A stretch of DNA of 64,000 bases from Paramarasmius palmivorus (Eukaryota; Basidiomycota; Agaricomycetes; Agaricales; Marasmiaceae), in NCBI GenBank assembly GCA_037176845.1, contig JAYKXP010000164.1:1-64000 (forward strand), written 5' to 3'. The notes under the pieces are model-generated. The model made no database searches. It was not told where the DNA came from and saw only the letters and a list, made by a program, of their open reading frames with translations. The first letter of the stretch is position 1, and every line of letters begins with the position of its first letter. Shown here one piece after another: positions 31,615 through 43,309 of this stretch. A program made the position numbers and the translations under genes.

Positions 31615-32001
31615 TTTGACGTAACTTTACTGATGCTGGCCACTCGTCAGAACCTATGCCACGAATCTCCCCTATCCCTCCTCCTTGCGCATTGTGTCTG
31701 GCACATCTTCGCGTCTCAGCCCACCCACTACGGGCCAGTGTTGGGAATTAAGGGGTTATTAACCCCAAATTTTTTTTTGTAATGGCTTACGTGACCCCTG
31801 ACACAGCATGTTTTACGGGACTATTCTGGCAGTGATTGCCGGATCTCTACCTATTTTACAGGTCTGCTAACACCTTGTACCTGGTCTCAGCTTTATGCAT
31901 CATGTTCTTTCGACATCGTACTCGCCGAGTCGAGTCGGGATCCCCCAGTCTCATTGTACGTATTATCTTCGCTACAACACAGAATCACCTAGGCGGCATC
32001 T
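31615..32001. other. Spacer, no gene seen
   Basis: Apart from the palindrome at 31752-31766 followed by a T-rich run, nothing recognised. Confidence 0.3.
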
Positions 32002-33198
32002 CTAGCACTTTGACACCGCCTGCTCGCAGTTGATGCCTCTATAGACTACCACTTCTTCGGGGGATCTCTCTTCTCTAATACTCGCTTCGTCCTCTGCTTG
32101 ACCTTGGCCTGTAGTATCTCTATAATTCACCGCAGCTTCTGGGATATTAAATGCCGGATTCGTGTTTCGATTCTTCCGTAAGGCTTTTTCCAGAGTGCTT
32201 GAGTAAACATACGGAGAGATTGACTCTGTGCCTTCTTCCCGTGCCTGTGTAAAAAAGAGAAACACCCCTCCGCGGTGTCGAGTGAAATTGCGGCCAAAAT
32301 AACGAGTAACCCAAGCACTGTACCCAACATTGCACCGAGCTGGGATGTTGAAATAGCGTTGTGGGAAGTCGCCTGACTCGCGGTGGGGGTACCCAGGCGA
32401 GACACTGAGACCGTCGTAGCCACGTTGATGGTTAGTGGCCCAAATAATACTGAAAGCGTGAACTGATTCTGGGAATCCTGACCTTGATGATATAATTAAT
32501 GAGATTTCTAAATATCGTTCTGGTAGAGTCAATTGTTGATGCGGGCCCAGGAGGCTGAGATCTCCATGAGATGGATTTCGTCTGGGTGTAGGTTTCGGTT
32601 GGTGTAGTACTTTTGTGTAATGATTTATCATCGCAGCTAAATGTCGCGGATTACCAACCTCTTACCTTCGTTCTGTTATAGTAATATCCCCTCTAAGCTG
32701 TGCCGACGTGAGCAATCTGGAACCGGTTATTGTTGTCTGTTAGAAGACACGAACATGGCCCACCCAGAAATTTTTAAGTGGTATATTCTGTTGATCACAT
32801 TCAGTTGTGTACAGAATTACGACCCTGTGGACATCCCCTACTCTTGTCGGAGTGAAAGGTATTGTGCCTTGAGTCTGGTCAGGTTTGTAGATCGTTTCAA
32901 TGTCACTGCTAGTGAGAATGGGGCTGTCTTGCACGAAAACAAACTGAAGCAAGTCTTTTGGCAGTCTCGGCAGGTCTCTTCTTCTCCAGCTTGCACTAGC
33001 AGAAAGATTCACAGCTCCTGTGGGGGGAATAACAATATCACTGAAGGATGATGCTATTCGCTCTAATAATGGATCTGCAGCAAGAGCCAATGCGCCCAAG
33101 GAGGACGAGAGAGCGATGATTCTAGAGTTATATGTTATACGAATTGTGCAATCACTCGGAGAGGCCAACACGTACCCTGCTCGTATAATCACTCTCAT
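32002..33198 (-). pseudogene. Class I membrane protein pseudogene
   Basis: It starts like the class I genes (exon 1 33198-33176, 23 bases, ending before GTACGTG), with signal peptide and ectodomain (LLERIASSFSDIVIPPTGAV, FVQDSPILTSS). The donor that ends exon 2 in its relatives (GG|GTATGTCC) reads GGGGATGTCC here, so the splice site is lost. The helix (LGAMLGTVLGLLVILAAISL) is in one frame and the tail (SISPYVYSS, EEVVVYRGIN) in another. There is no DSGWRP or PPxY at the end. Several independent lesions make this a pseudogene. Confidence 0.8.
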
Positions 33199-33422
33199 GG
33201 GTGGAGGAGGAGAGCGACCAGATTTGTGAGGGCAAGGAAAGTGAGTTGTGGTTAGAAATAGCCTTGCATCTTGCCTGGAATTTGAAACTTCACGATGAAC
33301 AGGAAGACTGTGGAGACCCAGACAGCAACGGAACAATCTCATTTGCGATATTGCGTCTATCAGTGTCGTAATGCTGTGAACGCAGGAACATACCGTTCAC
33401 GAATACTGGATAATAGGAATAT

Positions 33423-33720
33423 TTAAACTGCACGACTGCACTGTTTCTCCGTAATAACCGTAAGCTCGGTTGACTCCCGCAATGGCCGTATAGACTCGGT
33501 AGATTCGATTATTGATGTGAGCTTAGGAGGCTGAAATGTCGACAAAATCATATTCGTCTGGGTGTGGGGATTCAGCTTATGTAGTACTTGCGTCGAACAA
33601 TTGATCATCTTGGCTGAAGGCTGCGGATTGAGACAACGCCTCGTACCTTGGATCTGTTATGTTAATATCGCCTCCTAGTTGTGCCGATGTAAACAGACTG
33701 GAACCGGTCAGTGTAAGTCG
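33423..33720 (-). pseudogene. Class I gene fragment, PPxY-less sub-lineage
   Basis: It keeps the fourth exon (SAQLGGDINITDPRY) and the start of the stalk exon, then jumps directly to the alternative tail end (SIRPLRESTELTVITEK), which matches RRPLRESTDLTIIMEK of 13339-14426. The helix is deleted and no first two exons are present. Confidence 0.7.
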
Positions 33721-34393
33721 CGGCGTCACGTAAAGTCTCGAATGTGAGAGACGTGTTAGCGAAGGCAGAATGATCATCGAAGTTGTCAGTTGTGGGAAGG
33801 TGAGCAAATACCTCGACCCCGACTACACGCGAACCCGCTGAGCTGGAAAACTGAGAATTCAGCACAGCAAATGGGGGATAACCCTGCTCCCAACATGATG
33901 TACACCGTACTCAGTGGTCCGTTCACGAATTGAGAACTGCTCATTCACTCTCAGTCTACTGGACCATCAGAATGTATTCCATGACACATAAGATAAGATA
34001 ATGGAAGCTATGGGCTATCCCCTCACACCTTTGGAAAGATCATTCTGCGCCAAGTTGTTCGTGCCATGGATTTTTATCATTTAAGATATCTAGCATGAGT
34101 TCATCTTGATGTATAGAAGGGAGGAAAGAACAGGATATGCTCGAGAACCTCCAGGTCACAGTGCTTGGTGCTGTACGGGCGCCTACATGAGAAAATAGCT
34201 GAGTTTGCGTGATGTGACTACGGCAATCCCCAAATTCAGTTGCTTCCGTTCCTGGGCGATTGTCTCCCAGACGGCTACAGACGGGTTCCCATTCAGGGTG
34301 TCTAGACCCTCTGGAAAGCGAGACTAGCCTCAGCCTCATCTAGCTTAATCAACTAGTCCAAATGTCTTGTATATTAAATAACAACACAATCTA
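33721..34393. other. Spacer, no gene seen
   Basis: Frames such as 34040-34339 (minus) carry no domain. No copy of other window sequences was noticed. Confidence 0.3.
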
Positions 34394-35457
34394 TCAGAGT
34401 GCAGAATGATAGCGGGGCGGCATTTCCAAAACGCCATTAATACCCGGATTAGCCTGCGATAGTACTCCCGCAAGAGGTCTCCAACCACTATCGTTATGGT
34501 ACATCACCCTAAGTCCTTTTCGACTCTCGTCCTCTGTCAGTTCTGACAGATTAGAGGCACTTTGGGCTGACACGTTGGTTGTATCGTATCCTGGAATCTG
34601 AAGTGAGCCATGACCCTTTCGTGGTGCCGTATGGGTCGGTGTCGTATATGAAAAGGGTGAAATAATGGATTTTGCAGGGTTATTTCGCGCCTTTCTATGA
34701 ATTAAGTTCCGGATCCATCTCAAAACCGCGAATGTGCACCCTGCTAGCAGAACAGCGCCAATCACAGCTCCTGCGATGATTCCAGCAGATACCCTTGATG
34801 GGCCTCCCGAGCTGTGGCTGAGATTAGATAGACATTACACATATTAGACCTCTATCACCTGCCGGACCTCGAATCTGATGAGCTGGTCTGGTTGGATGAT
34901 ATGGGTGTCTCGAGATGGGATACGCTAAAGACACTTGAGTTTGCGATGGACGTCATATTCAATGGCCTGCATTCAACGATTAGAAATATGTAATTGTAAC
35001 CATATGAGGGAGTTGTTCGTACCCATCTGGTTTTGAAACGTTCTCGTAGGCACAAAGGATATACTCCCTTTGATCCAATGTAAGTTGATGTATCAGCAAC
35101 ACTGACGGCAAAACGTACCCGGCTTTATCAGCTTGGTAGAAGATAGTCCCGTGTTTCTGGCCGTCTTGAATTTTTGCCTGAATCCCCCTCGAATCGATGG
35201 GGTTCGCTGTTCCAAATACACAAATGTCCGCGATATTGCTTGCGAACAGATGAATTATGATCTCGGTCGGGTCTCCTTCAGACCAAGTCCAATTTCCCGC
35301 GATGTTATTAACGACATCCACATCCGCCACCGGAATACCAACGATTGTAAATGCTGAGACATCGAAAACGAAGATAAGAATAAACGCGACCGTGCTGACC
35401 GAGAAATAAGTAACCTGGACAAATGAATCACCGCGGTACTCACAAAGAAAGCCTCAT
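34394..35457 (-). CDS. Class II single-pass membrane protein, DSGWRP and PPRY tail
   Basis: Function unknown. Exons 35457-35444, 35394-35119, 35067-35023, 34966-34868 and 34811-34394 sum to 852 bases, exactly 284 codons (283 residues), all phase 2. The acceptor used by its relatives would put the signal peptide out of frame because of two extra bases; an AG 20 bases further on (CTCGGTCAG|CACGG) restores MRLSFTVAFILIFVFDVS. The ectodomain has FTIVGIPVADVDVVNNIAG and NWTWSEGDPTEIIIHLFAS, with the mini-exon EYILCAYENVSKPDG. After a short stalk come the helix (AGIIAGAVIGAVLLAGCTFAVL) and a tail with IISPFSYTTP, YHNDSGWRPLAG and LEMPPRYHSAL. A complete family member. Confidence 0.8.
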
Positions 35458-36530
35458 TGGCTCAAAAACAAGCGGAGAAGCGAGCATATATAGTTGACTA
35501 TGCAAGTCTTTTATCTAATAACCCCGATATCAATAGCAGCGCCCAAGTATTGATATCACCAAAACAACAATGCCTCCCAAAAGCGAGGGCATCAGCTTCT
35601 TGATCCCGTCATCTAGGCCCTTGCCCTCTCTGCTCCGTCTAGCCCTACATGCTTTTCACGTCGATTTGTGTTACTACAAATGCAGTCCCATATATGACTG
35701 TTCAGAATGTAGCACGAATTCCAAGGAGTAGTGGTGAAACGACACAACGACTTCGGGAAACCAGCATTGTAGGTACAGAAGAACGTAATGAACAAAGATG
35801 GATCAAACTTCTTCCTCGATGTGAATGATGACACAGAACTTCACCTTCATTCGGGAGAAGCTCGAAGGGATTGGTTGTGGATGTAGAAGGACCGAAACTA
35901 TAAAGTTTGGTAGATGAGTCCGCAGTAATCGAGTCCGCTCCTTATGAACTCGTCGAGTATCTCCGCGACGAGAAGAAATGGTAATGGTGGACTGTAGACA
36001 GAGGCTATAGTGCCGAACCTGGAGAATTGCGGGATAGAACATGTGGAGCTCAGATGATCATCATGTGCGCAGACAGCATCAATCAGATTGCTCGCTACGA
36101 GAGCACGGCCGGAAAGGCCACATTGACAAAGCGGAAGACATCTATCTTATGTCATTTTATGGGTAGCATCAGGGTTATATCGACATGTTTCTGATGCTTC
36201 TCACCTTGCTTTCCTCTCTTCCTTGTAAGTTTATAAATCCTGTCGTGATATCAACAGGCATCATCTCTCCATTGTGAGAACACACAGGACCTGAAACACA
36301 CTTGACTACTCATCCACAACATTTTGCACTGATAGTAGAAGCCGGCGAGCCCCAACCAAGAGTAACGACTAAAAATGGGCGAGGAGCGGAGCGACAGCCT
36401 CTGTAGATTAGGAGCTGGGTCCCATGTGTCCAAGGATTTTGTGAGCCATCATCGTGATACCATCGTACTATACCCATTTACTATGCTAGTTAGCGAAACA
36501 AAACACGCCAGATAGATAAACAGAAGCGTA
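35458..36530. other. Spacer, no gene seen
   Basis: Short frames only. Some text (gaacagatgg..tgatcaaagatgtatc near 35790) resembles 39540-39600, the equivalent upstream flank of the next class II gene. Confidence 0.3.
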
Positions 36531-36791
36531 TTGGATTCATGGAAGATTTCAGCCTGGCGCTACGACAAAACGAGGCTGGACCAACGTCGAGGAACATGGA
36601 CGCCGATTGATTTTGCTCCAACACCACAATCAACACCAACACGAGAAGGAAGTTTCCGACAGCGTCTGGATAGCGACTGGAAACCCCCGCCGGCAGTTTC
36701 AGAGCCCGGGATTAGCGACCTTATTGTTGTTACTCCGCAGTACGAGACTGCGCTGCAATATTCAAGTGGACATACAGCCCGTCTGAGTTGA
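36531..36791 (+). pseudogene. Orphan tail of the membrane protein family
   Basis: The frame reads PTREGSFRQRLDSDWKPPP, then ISDLIVVTPQYETAL. This aligns with the end of the family tail: DSDWKP for DSGWRP and TPQYETAL for PPQYENAL. No helix or ectodomain precedes it, and the terminal stop is lost so the frame runs on. It is a detached, decaying 3' exon. Similar orphan tails lie at 42420-42490, 52530-52707 and 60090-60240. Confidence 0.7.
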
Positions 36792-36799
36792 CGAGGAAT

Positions 36800-38358
36800 C
36801 AAGGCATATGTCCCATGAGGGCTAGAATGTGCACCAGCGTGAGACATGATCGTCTCGGGTTGAAAGTTCACGAGTGTGAGGATTAGAGGAATGGTAGGAA
36901 AAAGGCGTTGTTTGAAGTCGCTCTGGTCAAGGTTGAACCAATTGTAACCACAAGAATGCATGATGTTCGACACAGTTCTCTGCAATCGCCGACCAAACAC
37001 CGACCCTAATCTCCAGCTGAAGTCAGAACAACTATTTCGGGGCGTCTGCCGGCCTACGTACCTATTCACAACGAGAATACCGCCTCAACTATCACAGTGA
37101 CCTGAACTGATGATCGATGTGAATTTGAAGTACTCCTATGTTCAAGTGTAAGCGGAGTATACGTCCACCAAGGTGAAATTGTCCATCGAGAGCTCGATTG
37201 CGCTGACGTTGCACAGGCTGTCAGTACACGACATAGGTGACACAACAAATTCACTCACCCAGTCTTCCCATAACCATACAATACGTCACCTCCATAGCAA
37301 AGGCCGTCTCCCGATTTCGTCTCTAGCCTGGGACCACAACGACACAATGAGTGCCCGTTCTGAGTGACCCGAAGGCGAAATAAAGGGAGGGGGGGTATAG
37401 TGCGGCACAAAACCTTCCTTGAGAGTTGCTACATGTTTTCTCGCCCTTCCTGAACTGAAACGCCAGCTAGCCCAGCACCGTTATCAAAGCACTCAGAAGC
37501 ACGCGGAGACACGGATACCCGTAACCCTTCCCTAAATTTCCAATTCGATGCCCATTAAGGACGAGGTACAGCACGCAAGGCTCCTGTGTGAGTGTTACGG
37601 TGAAAGGAGGAGCCAAGGTAACGAAGGTTTGAATGCACGTTGGAAAGGATGAGGCGTAGAGAGTGCGGGTTGACGAAGGAAGGAGTTGATGGAGGAAGAG
37701 CCCGAGGGAGGGAGGACTTGAGAAGGGAGATGGTGGAGGCCCGAGGGAGATGTCTTCCGCTGTGGACAGTACAGCTGGAAAGGACTTATCGTGAGATAAA
37801 TCACCACCGATAGAGGTTATAGCTCACCAAGAAGGTATCTGCGGCTGGAGCTGCCTGTATATCTCACTCTGAATCCATGCAAGTGTCCAGTTCGAATATC
37901 GAACGGCAAGAAAGAGGAAGGAAGAAGGACGTTGACGAAAGAGTCACGAAAAGCCTACGTAATCACGGCTCCGAAAGTAAGCTTCCGGTTTACGCCGGCT
38001 CGGACCTACTGTGCTTCTTGAGCGCCTGTTCGAACCCTGTGCGCGGCTGAGTGAATTACACAAACGTGAAGAGATCCTAGATACTAGAATTTCCTCTGTC
38101 AGCTCTCGATTGATTACTCCTGGACATTGCGATGATAGATGCTCTTCATCTGTTGCTTATCGCCGCCGTGATAAGGCATCTTTCGGATCTTTCCGGCGAA
38201 CCTTAACTCGACGGGCGTTCTACAACACGCCTTTGCATATTGTGGAATGTCGATCCGGAACTCAAGTATTGTAGAGCTTGTTGATGACAAGAACAGTGCA
38301 ACAGTTCACGGTGGGTCTGAGAAGTACTGATGCCTTTGCAACACAAAAACACGATTAA
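36800..38358. other. Spacer in duplication copy A
   Basis: Homologous to 45262-46751 along its length, but no frame is conserved between the copies well enough to call a gene. Small indels are frequent, as expected for non-coding DNA. Confidence 0.4.
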
Positions 38359-39371
38359 TCACAGCGCAGAACGATAGCTGGGCGGCATTTCCAGAACACT
38401 ACTTATTCCAGCATCAGACTGTGATGGCGGCCTCCAGCCACTATCGTTGTGATACAACACCCGACGCTCTCGTTGGTGCTCTCTTTGTGCCTCTTCTACT
38501 TGTATGGGTGAGCCATGGCCCTTTGCCATTGGGGTTCCTGTCGGCACCAAATGTGAATAAGGTGAGATGATGGACTCGGCAGGGACATCCTGAGAGTTCC
38601 CGCGATTCAAGCGCCGGATCCGTCTGAACAGAATCAATACTGCGAGCATGAGCGCTGCTAGGGAAGCTGCTCCTATCACGATTCCTGCAATGATTCTGGT
38701 CGAAAGGCCTTGTGAAGGTTTGCTGCAATCTGTGGTCAGATGAGCGTTACGCATAGTAGATTTCAGATTACCTTCCAATGTCTGTTTCAATGGGCAGCCC
38801 CGAATTAGAGGATGATGGATTCAAAGAAGAGGAAGTGCCGAGAACTGTCGTCGTCTAGACTGTCGGGAGACGGGATACACTGAAGATCCTTGAGTTTGCG
38901 ATGGATGTCAAATTAACCTTTCTGAATTGGATGGTTAGAAATCCCAAGAATCGTATGACGGAATTTATCTTACCCGCTCTGGGACGTAATGTCCTCGTAG
39001 GCACACAGGATATAATCTCTGGGATTCAATATAAGTCGGTGTGTTACCAACACTGACAGTAGAAAATACCTAGGTTTGTCAGCTTGGTAAATGGCAGTCC
39101 CGTTTCTCCTTCCATCAACCTCTGCTGCTATTTGAATATCTCGTGTAATATTCTTTGACTGGATGGGGCTTGCTTTTCCAAATGTGCAAACATTGGGGAC
39201 ACTATTCATGAAGAGATGAATAATGACTCTTGTGGGGTCCCCCTCAAGCCAAGTCCAATTTGCCACAACATTATTGATAAGGTCCACATCTAGAACTGTC
39301 GGAGCAACGATTGTGAATGCTGAGACGTCGAACACGGAGAGAAGGGCAAAAACAATTCCTCTGACAGACAT
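38359..39371 (-). pseudogene. Class II gene with a premature stop; ectodomain still open
   Basis: Twin of 46752-47825. The original first-exon donor (CTCTT|ATGAGT, where its twin has GTGAGT) is mutated, but an in-frame ATG at 39371 still supplies a signal peptide (MSVRGIVFALLSVFDVSAF). Exons 39371-39070, 39018-38974 and 38921 onward keep frame until a TAG at 38857-38855, where the twin has CAG. The translated product is about 137 residues: signal peptide plus ectodomain (NWTWLEGDPTRVIIHLF), no helix. Downstream, the helix exon and a tail with NDSGWRPPS and LEMPPSYRSAL remain intact, which points to a recent stop. A secreted short form is possible but unproven. Confidence 0.75.
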
Positions 39372-40042
39372 AAGTAACTGCCCAGATTCATGACAGTGAT
39401 ACTCATAAGAGCAGCCTCATTCACTCAAACGCCAGCGGAGGAGTGAGCTTTTAGATGTGAATCAGTCAATCTTATATGTTACGTCCTCGATACCACTATC
39501 AGATCGCAACTATAGATATCGCGAACAGATGGATGGTTGCCCGGAACGGTGGTTGTACTGAAGCGTGCGAAACGGATGATCAAAGATGTATCAAACTTGT
39601 TGACAACTGTCTTGGTGCATGCTTGCCATTACCACTAGATGGGCCTTCCATCAACGAATGATATTAAGCCAAGCCGAAGGGGCTTTAATGTGGGTTCAGA
39701 CACACCAACATGAGCGTCGAATGTATACGGTCCATGTGTAGTCGTGACAAGTGTTTCTTCAGTAATTGGGTGCCCTTCCAACGTACCCGTTCCTTTTGAG
39801 CGCATCTCCAGCAATTCGGTGAAACTGAGGGAAATGATGAAAGGGAACGGTATATAAAATAATGTGCTTCCATTGGATGAACATTTGTCACAGTAGGTGC
39901 CAAACAACGATTTAATCACAAGAGCTTTATGAACTGTATGGACATGAGCTAATAGAGTGTCTCTCGGCCTCAAACATATCACAATCCTTGAACTGAGCGA
40001 TCGGTTTTCTATACACCAAATGTTCCTGAAGATCCAGTTCTA
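39372..40042. other. Spacer with a frame shared by both duplication copies
   Basis: On the minus strand, 39650-39790 and 48040-48185 both read TLEG(H/Q)PITEETL, then HGPYTFD and SEPTLKPL without frame breaks. About two thirds of the differences change the residue. It could be a remnant exon or a small unrecognised gene; I see no start or splice sites that settle it. Confidence 0.3.
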
Positions 40043-41412
40043 TTACTCATACTCCATATCATCTCTTCCACGCTGGAACAACTGAGTCCCAGTGCGATCC
40101 GGACCACGATCAAGGTTTGAGATATTCCCTTTCACGATCCACATTAGATTTTCATCTGAGTTGAATATCAGCGTACATACCAATACGGTGACGAGCGTAT
40201 CTTGGAAAACAGTACCGAATACTATAAAGATGGGGTTGTCATTGTAGTCAACAATGATATTGGTTATCTGTTTCACAGATATCGCCGCGAAGACAATAAG
40301 TGCGATTGGGTATATCATACCCGATTCAATGCTGCCAGAACATAGCTAGTGGAAGAGGTCTGTTCAAAGAAAAGGGCATCAACCTACGTAATTGTGAAAA
40401 CAAGTCTGTACATTTTCTTGTTCCCTGAGCCAAGTATTGCGCTTGCCCTTCTCGAGATGTAGAAGATTCGACTGGCTGGTGCGTGTGTAAGAGGTCGATT
40501 CATCAGCAATCTGGGAGATTCTTTACCTATCAGGCTTGTTATGAGCGCATTCGTGAACGCCGTGCCAAAATAAAGACCGCAGGTAATGTAGTTGGCTGAC
40601 AGCGAAGTCCCATTGAGATCAATCGTGTTGTTCACAAACTGCCACCCGCCGCGATAGCGAAAAATAACGACGAGCGCCATAACTACGCAAGCTAGTCAGT
40701 GTGATGAGCTACAAGCCAGGGAAGTCACATCTCACTGTGGTTGATCGAACACATGGAACCTGAGAGAATAATAGGCCATCGCCTCCCGCCCCATACTACA
40801 TAACATCGCCAAAGCTTGATATTGATCAGGCTGGAGCTGGTTATGCTCAAAATCCTGCACTTGCCAACATGATGTCCCCTACAAAACTAATTGTTTATAA
40901 CCAGATTAGCGGTGATCTAATCTCGACAATGAATGTGTCGTACTTTGCGACAAACAAGATACTTGTGCGGATGATACTTTTCCTATTATCTTCATCAGCA
41001 ATCATTTGATCGAGAAGATGGGTCACACACGTAAATGTACCCATATCCCTTGAAAAATTCCCTGGTGACAAGAAGCTACTTCCAGTGACCTTGAGCGCTG
41101 CACCGTTGATGATAACAGTTATCGTCGCCAAAGCGAAGAGCAGAACTACAAGAAGGATCTGAACTTGATACCTTTTCTCCTGGCGCTTGATAAGAATATA
41201 GGTGCATTGTGTAAACAATACTACATGGACACCTGAATGATTGCATTTGTCAGTGGTTCTTGTCATATAACAATCGTCGATTTGTGGGTACCGTATAGCA
41301 CTCCGCCTACCTGAGGTAAGTATTGGTTGTGTTTGTAGTGAGCAAATGAGTGTTTACGCACATAGGTCGCGGCGGCCAAAGCTACTAGTGGATCCAAGCC
41401 GTCTGAGGGCAT
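40043..41412 (-). CDS. Multi-pass (about seven-helix) membrane protein, copy A
   Basis: Seven exons: 41412-41362, 41310-41292, 41232-40902, 40854-40736, 40682-40527, 40475-40388, 40331-40043, sum 1053 bases, exactly 351 codons (350 residues). It begins MPSDGLDPLVALAAATY and continues VGGVLYGVHVVLFTQCTYIL, the start typical of a large uncharacterised basidiomycete membrane protein group that I recognise only by pattern. Helices follow at ILLVVLLFALATITVIING, the KLWRCYVVWGGRRWP region, YITCGLYFGTAFTNALI, MIYPIALIVFAAISV and IFIVFGTVFQDTLVTVLVC. The tail is short and polar. The layout resembles a receptor, but no ligand or G-protein link can be read from sequence. Intron phases are mixed, unlike the single-pass family. 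Relative to copy B, four residues (about LSGLY) are missing after DYND. Confidence 0.85.
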
Positions 41413-43309
41413 TGATGTGCTGTGTTTGTCGGGGTGAAGGGTATCGGTGAGAAATAGTTGCGAGATGGTCAGGGAATCAACGCAATGGACACAAAGGATG
41501 ACGAAGGATCTGTATGTGAACGTTACTGTAGAGGCTCATTCAAAAGCAAAGTCTACTGGATCAAACACACCGCCACATTCCATGCTTCCTACAAACAAAT
41601 GTTGATCCGATTTCAATGGTATCCTGGTCTCACAAGGGCACTGCACCCTTCATCTTTCCCGTACTGCATGTAGCCACGATTATGATGACAATAACCGCGA
41701 AGGGTCAAGGAATCAACGGAACGAGACAGGTTAATGAAAGAGCTGCTGTGACCGGGATGAAGGTTTGTTGAAACGGAACACTACGGCAAAAACCTATTGA
41801 TGAGCCAAGAACTTGGGTGAGGTCTTGCTAGGACGGGTAAGTCCTGTACCGCTATAAAGGTATTAGCATCTGATCCGCCACATATCCTGCACCGAGGCAG
41901 ATGAGCCTGTACTATGACGGTCACCAAAGCAATTACCAGCACCTCCCGCGATTCTCACGCCCACTCCAGCCTAAAAGGGTAATTCCATCCGCCGTCTCTC
42001 CTTCTCGATATACATATGAATGAGGGGCGCGCTGCTGATAAATAATGTTCGTAGCCAAGCGTCACAGCCTGCCGCTGCTCTGCTCCAAAGTTGTAGCATT
42101 CAACGACCACTTTGCAGTTTTGCAGTTGACATCTGCGGACTATCAATGTCATTTGTTTAAAGCCACTCAAACACAAACGCTTTTGAGTAGTATGAACACT
42201 TCATCCGCAACATAACTCAGCGTGCCAAGTACCACCTCAGACTCAACACTGCTCTCTACAGGTAGAGATACCTGTGATTCCACAAGTGTTGCTCCATCAA
42301 CGCCTTTGAGATTAGAATAACAACTCCCACATCTCACTGCACCTCATCTTACCCAGATATCAACGGCTCAACTACAGACAACACCAGTGGTGAAAAAACG
42401 CGCCACAGAATATCAACTCCGTGACACAAGACGGGCCTGAACCGATGATCCAGAAGCCCCATTCCATTGATTCCGGAGCCCCAGCCACCAACCCACACGA
42501 TATTATATCCTGCAGATAGCTATAATTAGCTAAATGAACGAAAAATAGGCTGACTCACTGCGACGACATTTTCAGATCATTTACGTAGCGGAGCCATCCA
42601 TCCAGCTCCACTGGTCGCTGGAATAGCTGGCTGATAATGGACGTTGTCAAGGAAAAGGATTCAGAACGCACTTGCGTCACGTCTGGGCATGATTTATATT
42701 GTGGTTAGGGTTACGAGTTAAAGCGCTTCCTTCGAAGCGCCCGTGCTACGATTGGGATGTTGCGGTGCTTCCAACCGGACATTGAGATTAACACATGTAG
42801 ACTCTGAATTAATGGAACGAAGAGTGTGTATTTCTAGACGACCAGCGTAAAGGAATGAGTGTATCGTAATAGTCCATGACCATTATTGTCCAGAATCAAG
42901 TCAATGAAAAACCCCAGAAAAGCAAAAACATATTCAACGCTGGAGCGAGCATCATCAAACGGCGCTCGAGCTCCCTCCATACGTGTCCACGGCTCCGCCG
43001 ACTTCGTGTCTCTTCACCTGAGTCAGGTAGAGCATTCAAAATTGTGGGTTGCTGCCATCCTATATCAACCGAGAATTTCGATCAAGGTTATTCCATTAAT
43101 ATAGACTATACACCCACCAGGCATACGGTTCGATCGGTTTTTACTTGAGGTTGTTGCTACTGTAGAGTACGGTGGAGGTAGACCATCGTCTACAAATATA
43201 ATCAGCCTCAACTCGCATACGCCGCGAATCCACTATAGCTTACCCGACCCATAGGTGAGAAAGTAATACAATAAATTCCTGTGTAGCCCGCCCCGAACCT
43301 CGTAGTGAG
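41413..43309. other. Spacer with an orphan tail remnant and a duplicated block
   Basis: Bases 41500-41780 match 51300-51530. Bases 42420-42490 (ctgaaccgatgatccagaagcccc..) are the start of an orphan family tail, matching 52510-52590, but the DSGWRP part is lost. Bases 42480-43200 match 54770-55500, including a gttagggttacgagttaaagcgcttc patch; the frames at 42876-43148 and 55121-55345 are not conserved, so the block looks non-coding. Confidence 0.4.

Larger units (their letters stand above)
36840..41440. repeat. Segmental duplication, copy A core
   Basis: Matches 45262-51240 in the same order and orientation: flank (about 36840-38350), class II gene (38359-39371), spacer, multi-pass membrane gene (40043-41412) and upstream flank. 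Copy B is longer through an extra ~1.05 kb at about 48240-49290 and a 274-bp MITE. A further matching block, 42480-43200 with 54770-55500, suggests that the unit originally extended to the right. Confidence 0.85.

Noticed and set aside
41955..42176. Minus-strand frame containing RRRDGGW near its end
   Set aside because: It superficially recalls DSGWRP, but nothing before it resembles a tail and no PPxY follows.
42876..43148. 90-codon frame in the block duplicated at 54770-55500
   Set aside because: The matching block opens a different frame with different residues, so the frame is not conserved and is probably chance.
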